Assembly (NCBI GenBank): GCA_017443165.1
Contig: JAFSOW010000091.1
Coordinates: 1-13,737, forward strand
DNA from: Acidaminococcaceae bacterium
GTDB taxonomy: Bacteria; Bacillota; Negativicutes; Acidaminococcales; Acidaminococcaceae
Direction: 5' to 3'
DNA length: 13,737 bases
Shown here: piece after piece, positions 6,241 to 12,170 of the stretch
Numbering within the stretch: the stretch's first letter is position 1
How the letters are laid out: every line of letters starts with the position of its first letter
The notes under the pieces: model-generated
What the model was told of the DNA's origin: nothing
What the model saw: the letters and a program-made list of their open reading frames with translations, nothing else
The model's database searches: none
Program-made: the position numbers and the translations under genes

Positions 6241-8112
6241 ATGAAATTTAAGCACCTGATCAACAAATCGAAAGAGACCCGCAGAAAGTATGAATACTAC
6301 CTCGGTCTGGGCTATTCCGAGCATGCGGCCAAAGTACTGAGCGTAGTAACCTATGGTGATGAGAAGCTTGTATTTCTCGTTAAACAGCTTGGCAGGAAGA
6401 ATGTGATGGAGGAGCTGTATGCCTGGCTGCAAGAGAGAAAAGAAAAGACTCCGGGAGAGGCAATAGAAGCGTTTTATGAGGAGAAGCACCCCCGCCCTGC
6501 ATACGAAGAGGAGCGGAGGCTCGGATGTTCATGCGCCGGTATACGTATGCCGGGCAGCGCTCCCAGGGGCGGTGCTTCCGGAAGATTTGCGGCGAAGAAA
6601 GCAGCCCCTCCGATCGAGGTTGAGGAAAACGTAGTGATGTGCTGTGAAGCGTGTGAGGAAATTCCTTCCTGGATGGCCGATGAGGCTGACTCCGAACTCA
6701 TGGAAGATTTATCCACGGATTCGTACGAACCCATTGAAGAAAAAGACGCGAAGAACGTCTTTACGGCGCCCACTTCCACGTTCCGTATGACCACCAGTAA
6801 CGCATCCATGGGCATCGTCTTTAATCAGATCCGGTCTGAACGCCGTGTCAACATGGATCAGGTCCGCATTGAGGAAGTCCTCAACTATTTCGATTATGAA
6901 GCAAAAATTCCGACGGACGCAAAGTTCGCGATCACTACGGAACTGATGGAAAAGAAGGGGAACAAAAAGGTCCTCTTCATTGACGCCCAGGCCGCCCATG
7001 AGAAAAAGGAACACCAGAACATCATCCTGCTCCTGGATACGTCGGGCAGTATGTGTTCGAATGATGAAGTTACACAGGAAGCCATCGCGACAATCTTCAG
7101 CAAGCTCAGGGCAGGCGACCGCGTCAGCCTGGTTACCTACAGCTCAAAAGACCATACGTACTTTAAGGGCTTCGAGATTAAAGATGAACAGTCCAAAGAG
7201 GAACTGATGGGCATCATTCTCGGCATTGAGATTGAGGGTTGCACCTGGGGCTCTGCCGGAATTAACACGGCGTATGCCATCGGGGAGAAGTTTTACAACC
7301 CTGACTGGAACAACCAGGTGATCCTGATCACCGACGGCGACCTGAATTTCGGCATTACGGACAAGCACGGGCTGAAGGGGCTGATCGAAGAAAAGAAAAA
7401 GAGCAACCTGTTCCTGTCGGTCATCGGCACGGGCCTTTACAACTACAAGGACGACAATCTGGAAGTCCTCGCGAAACACGGCAACGGTACCTACTGCGTG
7501 GTGAACAATCTGGACGATGTGGACGAGTCCATTAACCGGCGCTTCATCGCCCTCACCAATATTGTGGCGAAGGACGTCAAGGCGCAGGTTGAGTTTAACC
7601 CGCGTTTCGTAAAATCCTACCGGCTTCTCGGCTATGAAAACCGCCAGCTGAACCACGAGGATTTTAAAAATGACGCCGTAATCTCCGAACCTTACGGCAG
7701 CGGCGGGCATGGCATCGCCCTTTACGAACTGGAGATGAACGAAGGGGAAGATCCTGCGGTTACTACGGATCTGAAATACCAGAAGCCCGTGCTGACGGAT
7801 TCTGACGAACTGGGTTCCGTGTCCATCCGTTATAAAGAGCCGCTGAACGATAAAAGTTCCGAAATCGGGACGGCAGTTTACAATAAAAACCACAGCACGC
7901 AGAATGTGCAGCTGGCCTATTTGCTCTATTGTCTTTCCGAAAAACTCCGGGGCTCGGATAAACTGGACGAGTATGACGGGCAGTTCCTTGACGTTATGAT
8001 CACCAGTGAATTCTACAAGAACTTCTCCGGCCCCAACAGGGAGAAACTGGAAATGCTTCTGGATGCATACAAATTCAACGCGGAACGGGAAGAAGCGGAC
8101 GAAGATCTGTGA
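6241..8112 (+). CDS. YfbK-like von Willebrand factor A domain protein, cytoplasmic form
   Basis: This is a 623-residue protein. Residues about 175-222 match the segment that precedes the vWA domain in the YfbK family ('TSTFRMTTSNASMGIVFNQI...VRIEEVLNYFDYE'). The vWA domain spans about 258-440 with an intact metal-ion-dependent adhesion site: DTSGS (D266, S268, S270), T335 and D365 (ITDGD). The tail resembles the YfbK C-terminal domain ('YKEP...AYLLYCLSEKLRGSDKLDEYDGQFLDVM'). Unlike classical YfbK there is no lipoprotein signal. Instead there is an N-terminal helical segment (1-70) and a low-complexity linker carrying C96, C98, C134, C135 and C138. The ATG at 6241 has AAGGAG eight bases upstream. 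It probably shares the copy-2 promoter with the alpha-CTD-like gene. vWA proteins bind partners through a divalent metal; the partner here is unknown. Confidence 0.88.
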   Translation: MKFKHLINKSKETRRKYEYYLGLGYSEHAAKVLSVVTYGDEKLVFLVKQLGRKNVMEELYAWLQERKEKTPGEAIEAFYEEKHPRPAYEEERRLGCSCAGIRMPGSAPRGGASGRFAAKKAAPPIEVEENVVMCCEACEEIPSWMADEADSELMEDLSTDSYEPIEEKDAKNVFTAPTSTFRMTTSNASMGIVFNQIRSERRVNMDQVRIEEVLNYFDYEAKIPTDAKFAITTELMEKKGNKKVLFIDAQAAHEKKEHQNIILLLDTSGSMCSNDEVTQEAIATIFSKLRAGDRVSLVTYSSKDHTYFKGFEIKDEQSKEELMGIILGIEIEGCTWGSAGINTAYAIGEKFYNPDWNNQVILITDGDLNFGITDKHGLKGLIEEKKKSNLFLSVIGTGLYNYKDDNLEVLAKHGNGTYCVVNNLDDVDESINRRFIALTNIVAKDVKAQVEFNPRFVKSYRLLGYENRQLNHEDFKNDAVISEPYGSGGHGIALYELEMNEGEDPAVTTDLKYQKPVLTDSDELGSVSIRYKEPLNDKSSEIGTAVYNKNHSTQNVQLAYLLYCLSEKLRGSDKLDEYDGQFLDVMITSEFYKNFSGPNREKLEMLLDAYKFNAEREEADEDL

Positions 8113-8136
8113 TAATAACGGGAAGATGCAGCAATC

Positions 8137-8161
8137 GTGAAGCCGCAACTTGCGGCTTCAC
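8137..8161 (+). other. Perfect 11-bp hairpin after the vWA gene
   Basis: GTGAAGCCGCA (8137-8147) and TGCGGCTTCAC (8151-8161) are perfectly complementary around a three-base loop. A-rich rather than T-rich sequence follows on the plus strand, so it is not a classical terminator. It may act as an RNA-end stabiliser or as a terminator aided by other factors. Confidence 0.55.
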
Positions 8162-8258
8162 AAAAAGAGTATTTATATAATTTAAATGAAAACAAAAAAG
8201 AAAAATGCAAATAATAAACAATAAAACAAATAAAAAATATAAATTACAAAATAAATGC
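8162..8258. promoter_or_regulatory. A/T-rich tract, probable UP-element region
   Basis: This stretch of nearly 100 bases is overwhelmingly A and T with many A-tracts, directly upstream of the consensus promoter at 8259. Such tracts bind the alpha-CTD of RNA polymerase and strengthen transcription. No gene is seen in it. Confidence 0.5.
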
Positions 8259-8287
8259 TTGACAAAATAAAAAACAATTGCTATAAT
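8259..8287 (+). promoter_or_regulatory. Perfect-consensus sigma-A/sigma-70 promoter
   Basis: TTGACA (8259-8264), a 17-base spacer and TATAAT (8282-8287). All twelve hexamer positions match consensus, so constitutively strong transcription of the downstream RNA (start near 8294) is expected. Confidence 0.92.
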
Positions 8288-8293
8288 TACCAT

Positions 8294-8545
8294 AGTGAGA
8301 TTCATAAAGGCACGAACAGCAATATTCCATATACATTTGGAATGTCACGGCAATGTGTCTGCGGACCGGCCCTGATACCTTGGACGGTGCCTTGTGGAAT
8401 GTCACTGTATGTAAAGGCGCTAACAGCAATCATTGCCTATATCTGGCCCTGTTTTTCAGAGGAACCGGTTCGGCGTTCTCCGGAACGCTTGCAAATACGC
8501 GCCTTGTAAAAAAGTGCGGGCGGATTCCCTCCCGCACTTTTCTTT
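8294..8545 (+). ncRNA. Novel-looking ncRNA or leader with two tandem structured domains
   Basis: The RNA of about 250 nt runs from the consensus promoter to a strong terminator and contains no plausible gene. It has two domains. Domain 1 (8307-8393) is closed by AAGGCAC/GTGCCTT; domain 2 (8414-8505) is closed by AAGGCGC/GCGCCTT. The closing helices differ by a compensatory A-U to G-C change, and both 5' strands are followed, after one base, by the same nine bases AACAGCAAT (8315-8323, 8422-8430). Domain 1 holds hairpin ATTCCA/TGGAAT; domain 2 holds GCGTTC-TCCG-GAACGC, a stable UNCG-type tetraloop. TGGAATGTCAC occurs twice (8338-8348, 8395-8405), so ATTCCA can pair locally or with the inter-domain linker. 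It lies directly upstream of a TROVE/Ro60-like gene, where bacterial Y RNAs are known to lie. It could be Y-RNA-like or a tandem riboswitch. I do not recognise it as a known class. Confidence 0.7.
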
Positions 8546-8547
8546 CT
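8510..8547 (+). terminator. Strong intrinsic terminator of the tandem-domain RNA
   Basis: A perfect 11-bp stem, AAAAGTGCGGG (8510-8520) / CCCGCACTTTT (8531-8541), with a ten-base loop is followed by CTTTCT. It lies about 110 bases before the DUF2828 gene start, so it either ends a separate RNA or controls read-through into that gene. Confidence 0.9.
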
Positions 8548-8655
8548 CAGGAACCTTTGGGGAAATGCGTTTAATCCGTGTTTCCTTTGGCTATGATGTA
8601 GAAAAATAACTTGTTCTCCAAGGAATAAACGTTTGATGTAATCAGGAGGAAAATC
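8548..8655 (+). promoter_or_regulatory. Short region between the ncRNA and DUF2828 gene, possible weak promoter
   Basis: There is a candidate -10 TATGAT (8593-8598) with GTTTAA 17 bases upstream (8570-8575). If real, it would let the protein gene be expressed independently of the tandem-domain RNA. The -35 is poor. An AGGAGG site precedes the start codon at 8656. Confidence 0.3.
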
Positions 8656-10146
8656 ATGGACTTATTACACGCTATCGAAGACGCTGCCAATAAAACCCAT
8701 ACCGAAAACGGAGCCGTGACCCTGGAAACGACGGGGGACTGCTGCCTGGACCTGTTTGCCACAGTCGGCGCGCTGCGCCATGTGTCCGAAGAGGAAATCT
8801 GCCTGCGCTTCCAGCGCGCCTGGGCGGAAGATCGGGATATCGCCATGAAGATCCTCTTCTTCGCCCGCGACGTGCGGGGCGGGCTGGGGGAACGCCGCGC
8901 CTTCCGGGCCATCACCCGCTGGCTGGCAGACTACGCCCATACCTCCGTTGTCAAAAACATCAGCAATATCCCGGAATACGGCCGCTACGACGACCTGCTG
9001 AGCCTGCTGTCCACCTCCTGTGAAGCCGATGTGTTGCGCTTCATCGCGGCACAGTGGAAGAAAGACATGGAAGCGCTGCAGACCGGGGAACCTGTGTCCC
9101 TGCTGGGCAAATGGCTGCCCTCTGTCAACGCGTCCGGCGCAAAAACCGTCGCGCTGGCGAAAAAAGTTGCAAAGTCCCTGAAACTCCGCCCTGCGGAATA
9201 CCGTAAGTCGTTAACCGCATTGCGCAAACGCATCCACATTCTGGAAAACGATCTGCGGGTAAAAGAATACAACTTCGACTACGCGAAACTTCCCTCTAAA
9301 GCCATGTACAAATACCGCGCGGCTTTCCAGCGAAACGACGGGAAGCGGTATCAGGAGTTCCTGGGCAACGTGGAAAAAGGCGAGGCGCAGATGCATACGG
9401 ACAGCCTGACTCCGTACGACATTGTTGCGTCTGTGCTTGACAATTCCTCCCGCTGGAAACCGGACATCAAGGCAGCAAATAAAAATGAACGCAAAGCGCT
9501 GGACGTGACCTGGAAGGCGCTGCCGGACTACACCTGTGGGGAAAACGCGCTGGTAGTGGTGGACGGTTCCGGTTCCATGTACGGTTACGGCAACCCCGTG
9601 CCCGCAGCCGTAGCCATGTCCCTGGGCATCTACTACGCGGAACGTAACCGGGGCCAGCTCCGCAACCACTTCATCACGTTCTCCGAACGTCCGCGGTTGG
9701 TTCAGATCAAAGGAAAGGACATCGTCGACAAAGTCATGTACTGCGAAAGCTACAACGAATGTGCCAATACGGACATCGAAGCAGTCTTCCGCCTGATCCT
9801 TACCGCTGCAAAAAAACATCAGGTGCCGCAGGATGAGATGCCCACCCGCATCTACATCGTCTCAGACATGGAGTTCGACTGCTGTGCGGAAAACGCAAGC
9901 CTGACGAACTTCCAGAACATGGAGCAGATGTACCGGAAGGCCGGATACAAACTGCCGGAAGTGGTGTTCTGGAACGTAGCCAGCCGCAATCAGCAGCAGC
10001 CGGTGAAGAAAAACCAGCAGGGTGTGGCCCTGGTCAGCGGGTGCACGCCGCGTCTCTTCGAGATGCTGGCAGGGGGCAACCTGTCGCCCTACGCCTGCAT
10101 GATGGACGTCCTGAACCGGGACCGGTACAAGGATATCGTAGCGTAA
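8656..10146 (+). CDS. DUF2828-family protein: TROVE-like helical module plus vWA domain (Ro60-like)
   Basis: This is a 496-residue soluble protein. The N-terminal about 250 residues are helical and include 'KILFFARDVRGGLGERRAFRAI' (65-86), like the R-D-x-R-G-G-x-G-E-R-R motif of TROVE/DUF2828 proteins, and 'LPSKAMYKYRAAFQRNDGKRYQEFL' (212-236), typical of DUF2828. A vWA domain follows at about 296-480 with a full metal site: DGSGS (D303, S305, S307), T372 and D404 (VSDME). The architecture parallels Ro60, a helical RNA-binding ring plus vWA, which binds misfolded RNAs and Y RNAs. The ATG at 8656 has AGGAGG six bases upstream. The structured ncRNA immediately upstream supports an RNA-binding role, but RNA binding is inferred, not shown. 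It is intact, monocistronic and convergent with the ferredoxin-like operon. Confidence 0.85.
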   Translation: MDLLHAIEDAANKTHTENGAVTLETTGDCCLDLFATVGALRHVSEEEICLRFQRAWAEDRDIAMKILFFARDVRGGLGERRAFRAITRWLADYAHTSVVKNISNIPEYGRYDDLLSLLSTSCEADVLRFIAAQWKKDMEALQTGEPVSLLGKWLPSVNASGAKTVALAKKVAKSLKLRPAEYRKSLTALRKRIHILENDLRVKEYNFDYAKLPSKAMYKYRAAFQRNDGKRYQEFLGNVEKGEAQMHTDSLTPYDIVASVLDNSSRWKPDIKAANKNERKALDVTWKALPDYTCGENALVVVDGSGSMYGYGNPVPAAVAMSLGIYYAERNRGQLRNHFITFSERPRLVQIKGKDIVDKVMYCESYNECANTDIEAVFRLILTAAKKHQVPQDEMPTRIYIVSDMEFDCCAENASLTNFQNMEQMYRKAGYKLPEVVFWNVASRNQQQPVKKNQQGVALVSGCTPRLFEMLAGGNLSPYACMMDVLNRDRYKDIVA

Positions 10147-10176
10147 AAGAAACAAGGACATCGTAACAAAAACAAC

Positions 10177-10241
10177 GCCGGCCTGGAAAAGAATCCGCAA
10201 AACTGTTCCCATTGTTTTGCTACGTTCTTTCCCTGACCGGC
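10177..10241 (+). other. Structured 3' region after the DUF2828 gene
   Basis: GCAAAAC (10197-10203) pairs with GTTTTGC (10214-10220) and is followed by a moderately T-rich stretch. An outer GCCGG (10177-10181) can pair with CCGGC (10237-10241). It may be a first, weak terminator of the DUF2828 transcript. Confidence 0.4.
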
Positions 10242-10273
10242 ACTTTGTTATGCGTTGACGTATTTTTCTCACA

Positions 10274-10300
10274 GCCGCAGATCACACTGCGGCATTTTTA
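10274..10300 (+). terminator. Intrinsic terminator downstream of the DUF2828 gene
   Basis: A perfect 7-bp stem, GCCGCAG (10274-10280) / CTGCGGC (10287-10293), is followed by ATTTTTAATTTTA. On the minus strand it abuts the end of the 41-bp repeat array, with A-rich rather than T-rich sequence after it, so its main use is on the plus strand. Confidence 0.75.
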
Positions 10301-10419
10301 ATTTTACTTCTACGCCCGCGTCAATATCTGCTGCGATTATTATTTTGCCTCTTCGCCCGCATTTATATCCGCGGCAATTTTTATTTTATTTCCACACCCG
10401 CGTTAATATCCGCGGCGAT
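10299..10419 (-). repeat. Three tandem 41-bp copies of the 3' end of the Cys/His-rich protein gene
   Basis: Copies of 39 bases with 2-base linkers lie at 10381-10419 (the last codons and stop of the gene), 10340-10378 and 10299-10337. Read on the minus strand in their own frames they encode IAADINAGVEIK-stop, IAADINAGEEAK-stop and IAADIDAGVEVK. Most differences between copies are synonymous. Each step shifts the frame by two bases, so copies 2 and 3 are out of frame with copy 1. Confidence 0.85.
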
Positions 10420-11031
10420 TTTATCAATGATGCGTACAGCCCGCACCGGATTGAAGACGCCGCAATGGCAGAGGCCCGCAAGCTTTTCGGCGGCCTGTTG
10501 GGAGGTCATCCGTTTCTTCGCCACTTTTTGGGCCAGGTCTTTGATCAGGTTAAAGGAAAGCATCCCGTGCCCGCACATCGTGCTGACCCGCAGCACGTCC
10601 TCGGAAGGAAGACGGTCCGTTTTGCCCCAGATGCCCATTGAATGTTCCACCGTATGGGGAGCGATGCCCGCGCCGTGACAGCAGGCTGCCGTATGGTCCG
10701 TCAGGCCGGAAACCACGATGGAAAGATCCAGGTTGGCCTCATACAGGTCTTTCAGGACTTTGGTCACCGTCGCCTCATCGGTAAACACCGCGTGGACGAT
10801 GCTGTTGTCGTGGTAACTGCTGCCCACGGTTTCCATGCCCACGTTGAACTTGTTGCCTGTGCGCATATCGCCGTAGTTCACGGGATTGTATTTCATAACG
10901 ATTTTCTCAAATTCGCGAAACTGGGGATGGATGCCCTTCGCGTTGACCGTTTGCGCCGCAATGGCAAAGACCACATAATCATCCTGCAAATCCGCTTCGT
11001 TGATGCCGTAGCGATGTAACGTGTGAGACAT
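10381..11031 (-). CDS. Conserved-looking Cys/His-rich protein, unrecognised, partner of ferredoxin-like protein
   Basis: This is a 216-residue soluble protein that I do not recognise. The first about 110 residues look alpha/beta. The second half is rich in potential metal ligands: C117-C118-H119 ('TAACCHGAG'), H126, H130, C153 and H155 ('TMCGHGM'), and C188-H189-C190 ('LCHCGVFNP'). The ATG at 11031 lies three bases after the stop of the upstream ferredoxin-like gene. Its GGAGGA site overlaps that gene's last codons, so the two are translationally linked. A metal-binding or redox enzyme component is the most that can be inferred. Its terminal codons are repeated twice more beyond the stop codon. 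Confidence 0.75.
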   Translation of the reverse strand: MSHTLHRYGINEADLQDDYVVFAIAAQTVNAKGIHPQFREFEKIVMKYNPVNYGDMRTGNKFNVGMETVGSSYHDNSIVHAVFTDEATVTKVLKDLYEANLDLSIVVSGLTDHTAACCHGAGIAPHTVEHSMGIWGKTDRLPSEDVLRVSTMCGHGMLSFNLIKDLAQKVAKKRMTSQQAAEKLAGLCHCGVFNPVRAVRIIDKIAADINAGVEIK

Positions 11032-11034
11032 GAT

Positions 11035-11754
11035 CTATTCCTCCTTTGCGAGCGGTTTTCCGAGTCCGACATTGGTTTTCCCGTTAGGCGACAGTTTGTA
11101 ACCGGCCTTCTGGGCAACAATTTTGGCAGGGAAGCTTTCATCGCGCTCAAGCCGTCCGGCAAAATCCACGCTGAACACCGTGTCGACATCTTTCTGGACC
11201 TTGCTGATGGCGTCCAGTACCGCGCCGATATCCTTCTGGTCCACTTCGATTTCCACAATGGCGGACAAGGTTTTTTCCTGCAGGACGTCTTCCCGGAGTT
11301 TGCCGGTCGCGTCCACCATCAATGCCGTGACGGGATTATGGGGCTCAAACCCGTATTTGGCGTAAGGGGCCACCGCCATGGCAACGGTCTGCACATCTTT
11401 CAGTCTCGTGCCGGTGCCCGGCCGTCCCAGTTCGATGCAGACGCCGGCCCGCCCTCTCTTGAAGCGGCCCGTCACGTCATTTGTCTTCATTTCCTCGGTG
11501 CCGCGTCCCGGGACACCGGTCTTCGGATGGGTGATGAGGGGATTGGAAAACTGGCTGCGCAGGATGCGGGTTCCTTCCAGCTTCTGCATGTACAGGGCGT
11601 CCCGCGGGCAGACACGGGCATTCCGGCAGGCTTCACATTCCACGCATTCGTCAAGATCAATCTGGACGATGCCGTCCTTTTTCTGAATGCAGGCCATGGG
11701 GCAGTACGGAATGCACTGACCGCAGTTGACGCATTTGGTTTTGTCGATCAGCAT
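11035..11754 (-). CDS. 2[4Fe-4S] ferredoxin-like protein with an unknown C-terminal domain
   Basis: This is a 239-residue protein. Residues 1-55 are a bacterial ferredoxin domain. The first cluster ligands are C8, C11, C14 and C18 in a regular CX2CX2CX3CP. The second are C37, C40, C43 and C49 in CX2CX2CX5CP, two residues longer than usual. The remaining about 180 residues are unrecognised and include 'RFKRGRAGVCIELGRPGTGTRL' and a C-terminal 'KTNVGLGKPL'. The ATG at 11754 has GAGGAGGA eight bases upstream. It is the first gene of a two-gene minus-strand operon, and would pass electrons to or from a partner, plausibly its downstream neighbour. The pathway is unknown. The operon is embedded between the DUF2828 gene and the ADP-ribosylglycohydrolase gene, with no evident functional link to either. 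Confidence 0.85.
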   Translation of the reverse strand: MLIDKTKCVNCGQCIPYCPMACIQKKDGIVQIDLDECVECEACRNARVCPRDALYMQKLEGTRILRSQFSNPLITHPKTGVPGRGTEEMKTNDVTGRFKRGRAGVCIELGRPGTGTRLKDVQTVAMAVAPYAKYGFEPHNPVTALMVDATGKLREDVLQEKTLSAIVEIEVDQKDIGAVLDAISKVQKDVDTVFSVDFAGRLERDESFPAKIVAQKAGYKLSPNGKTNVGLGKPLAKEE

Positions 11755-11789
11755 GATGGAAATCCTCCTCTTTTATAATTATTTTTCTT

Positions 11790-11829
11790 ATTATATCATA
11801 ATTATATTGCGAAGCTTAAATTTTAGCGG
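11790..11829 (-). promoter_or_regulatory. Probable promoter region of the ferredoxin-like operon
   Basis: Two perfect TATAAT boxes occur on the minus strand (complements of 11790-11795 and 11801-11806), 36-47 bases upstream of the start codon. Neither has a good -35 at 17 bases (TAAGCT or CCGCTA). The location in an AT-rich stretch supports a promoter, but which box is used is unclear. Confidence 0.4.
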
Positions 11830-11866
11830 GAAGATTTCCTGTGTTGTTTAATTCAGGGATAAATGA

Positions 11867-12154
11867 CTTAAATCCTGTATCCGTACTTTCAAAAGTCAAT
11901 TTCCTGACATTGCCTGCAGCGTTTTTCCAGGTCCGTACAAATGTACATATAAATATGATAAAATTAATCTGGCAGAACAGTTAAATGCTTTAAATGAAAA
12001 AGCTATTGCAACAAAACAGTTAAATGCAATCGTAACACAGTGTCCGGCTTACCTGAAATCACAGCAATTTGTCGCCCGGGACGCGACCACAATTTTAGTA
12101 AAATCTACTATGATAATATTGGAAATAAAAACTTATAAATCAGTTTGCAGATAA
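11867..12154 (+). pseudogene. Possible gene remnant: open frame without a start codon
   Basis: A 95-codon frame is open with no upstream ATG, GTG or ribosome binding site. Its middle (about 11950-12065) reads as a plausible helical protein segment ('DKINLAEQLNALNEKAIATK', then 'QLNAIVTQCPAYLKSQ'), with a direct repeat AACAGTTAAATGC (about 11977-11989 and 12017-12029). The end runs through the palindrome promoter, so that part cannot be functional coding. It could be a decayed gene fragment or chance. The rest of the gap from 11755 to 12170 holds the two promoters only. Confidence 0.25.
12069..12114 (+). promoter_or_regulatory. Promoter with shared palindrome, copy 3
   Basis: Arms GTCGC (12071-12075) and GCGAC (12083-12087) are separated by seven bases. 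GACCAC (12085-12090) lies in the -35 position, followed by an 18-base spacer and the -10 box TATGAT (12109-12114). The start is expected near 12121, about 50 bases before the ADP-ribosylglycohydrolase gene. Confidence 0.75.
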
Positions 12155-12170
12155 TAAGGAGGAACACACC

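Noticed and set aside
7144..8148. Minus-strand open frame of 334 codons opposite the vWA gene
   Set aside because: The plus strand encodes intact vWA motifs; the antisense product has no family resemblance or start signals.
8294..8545. 6S RNA, tmRNA, SRP RNA, RNase P RNA, T-box, TPP, cobalamin or glycine riboswitch identity for the tandem RNA
   Set aside because: None of the conserved core sequences I know for these classes could be found; tRNA likeness is limited to the 7-bp closing stem, with no T-loop in the right place.
11023..11778. Plus-strand open frame opposite the ferredoxin-like gene
   Set aside because: The minus strand has clear cluster-binding cysteines and a good ribosome binding site; the plus frame has neither.
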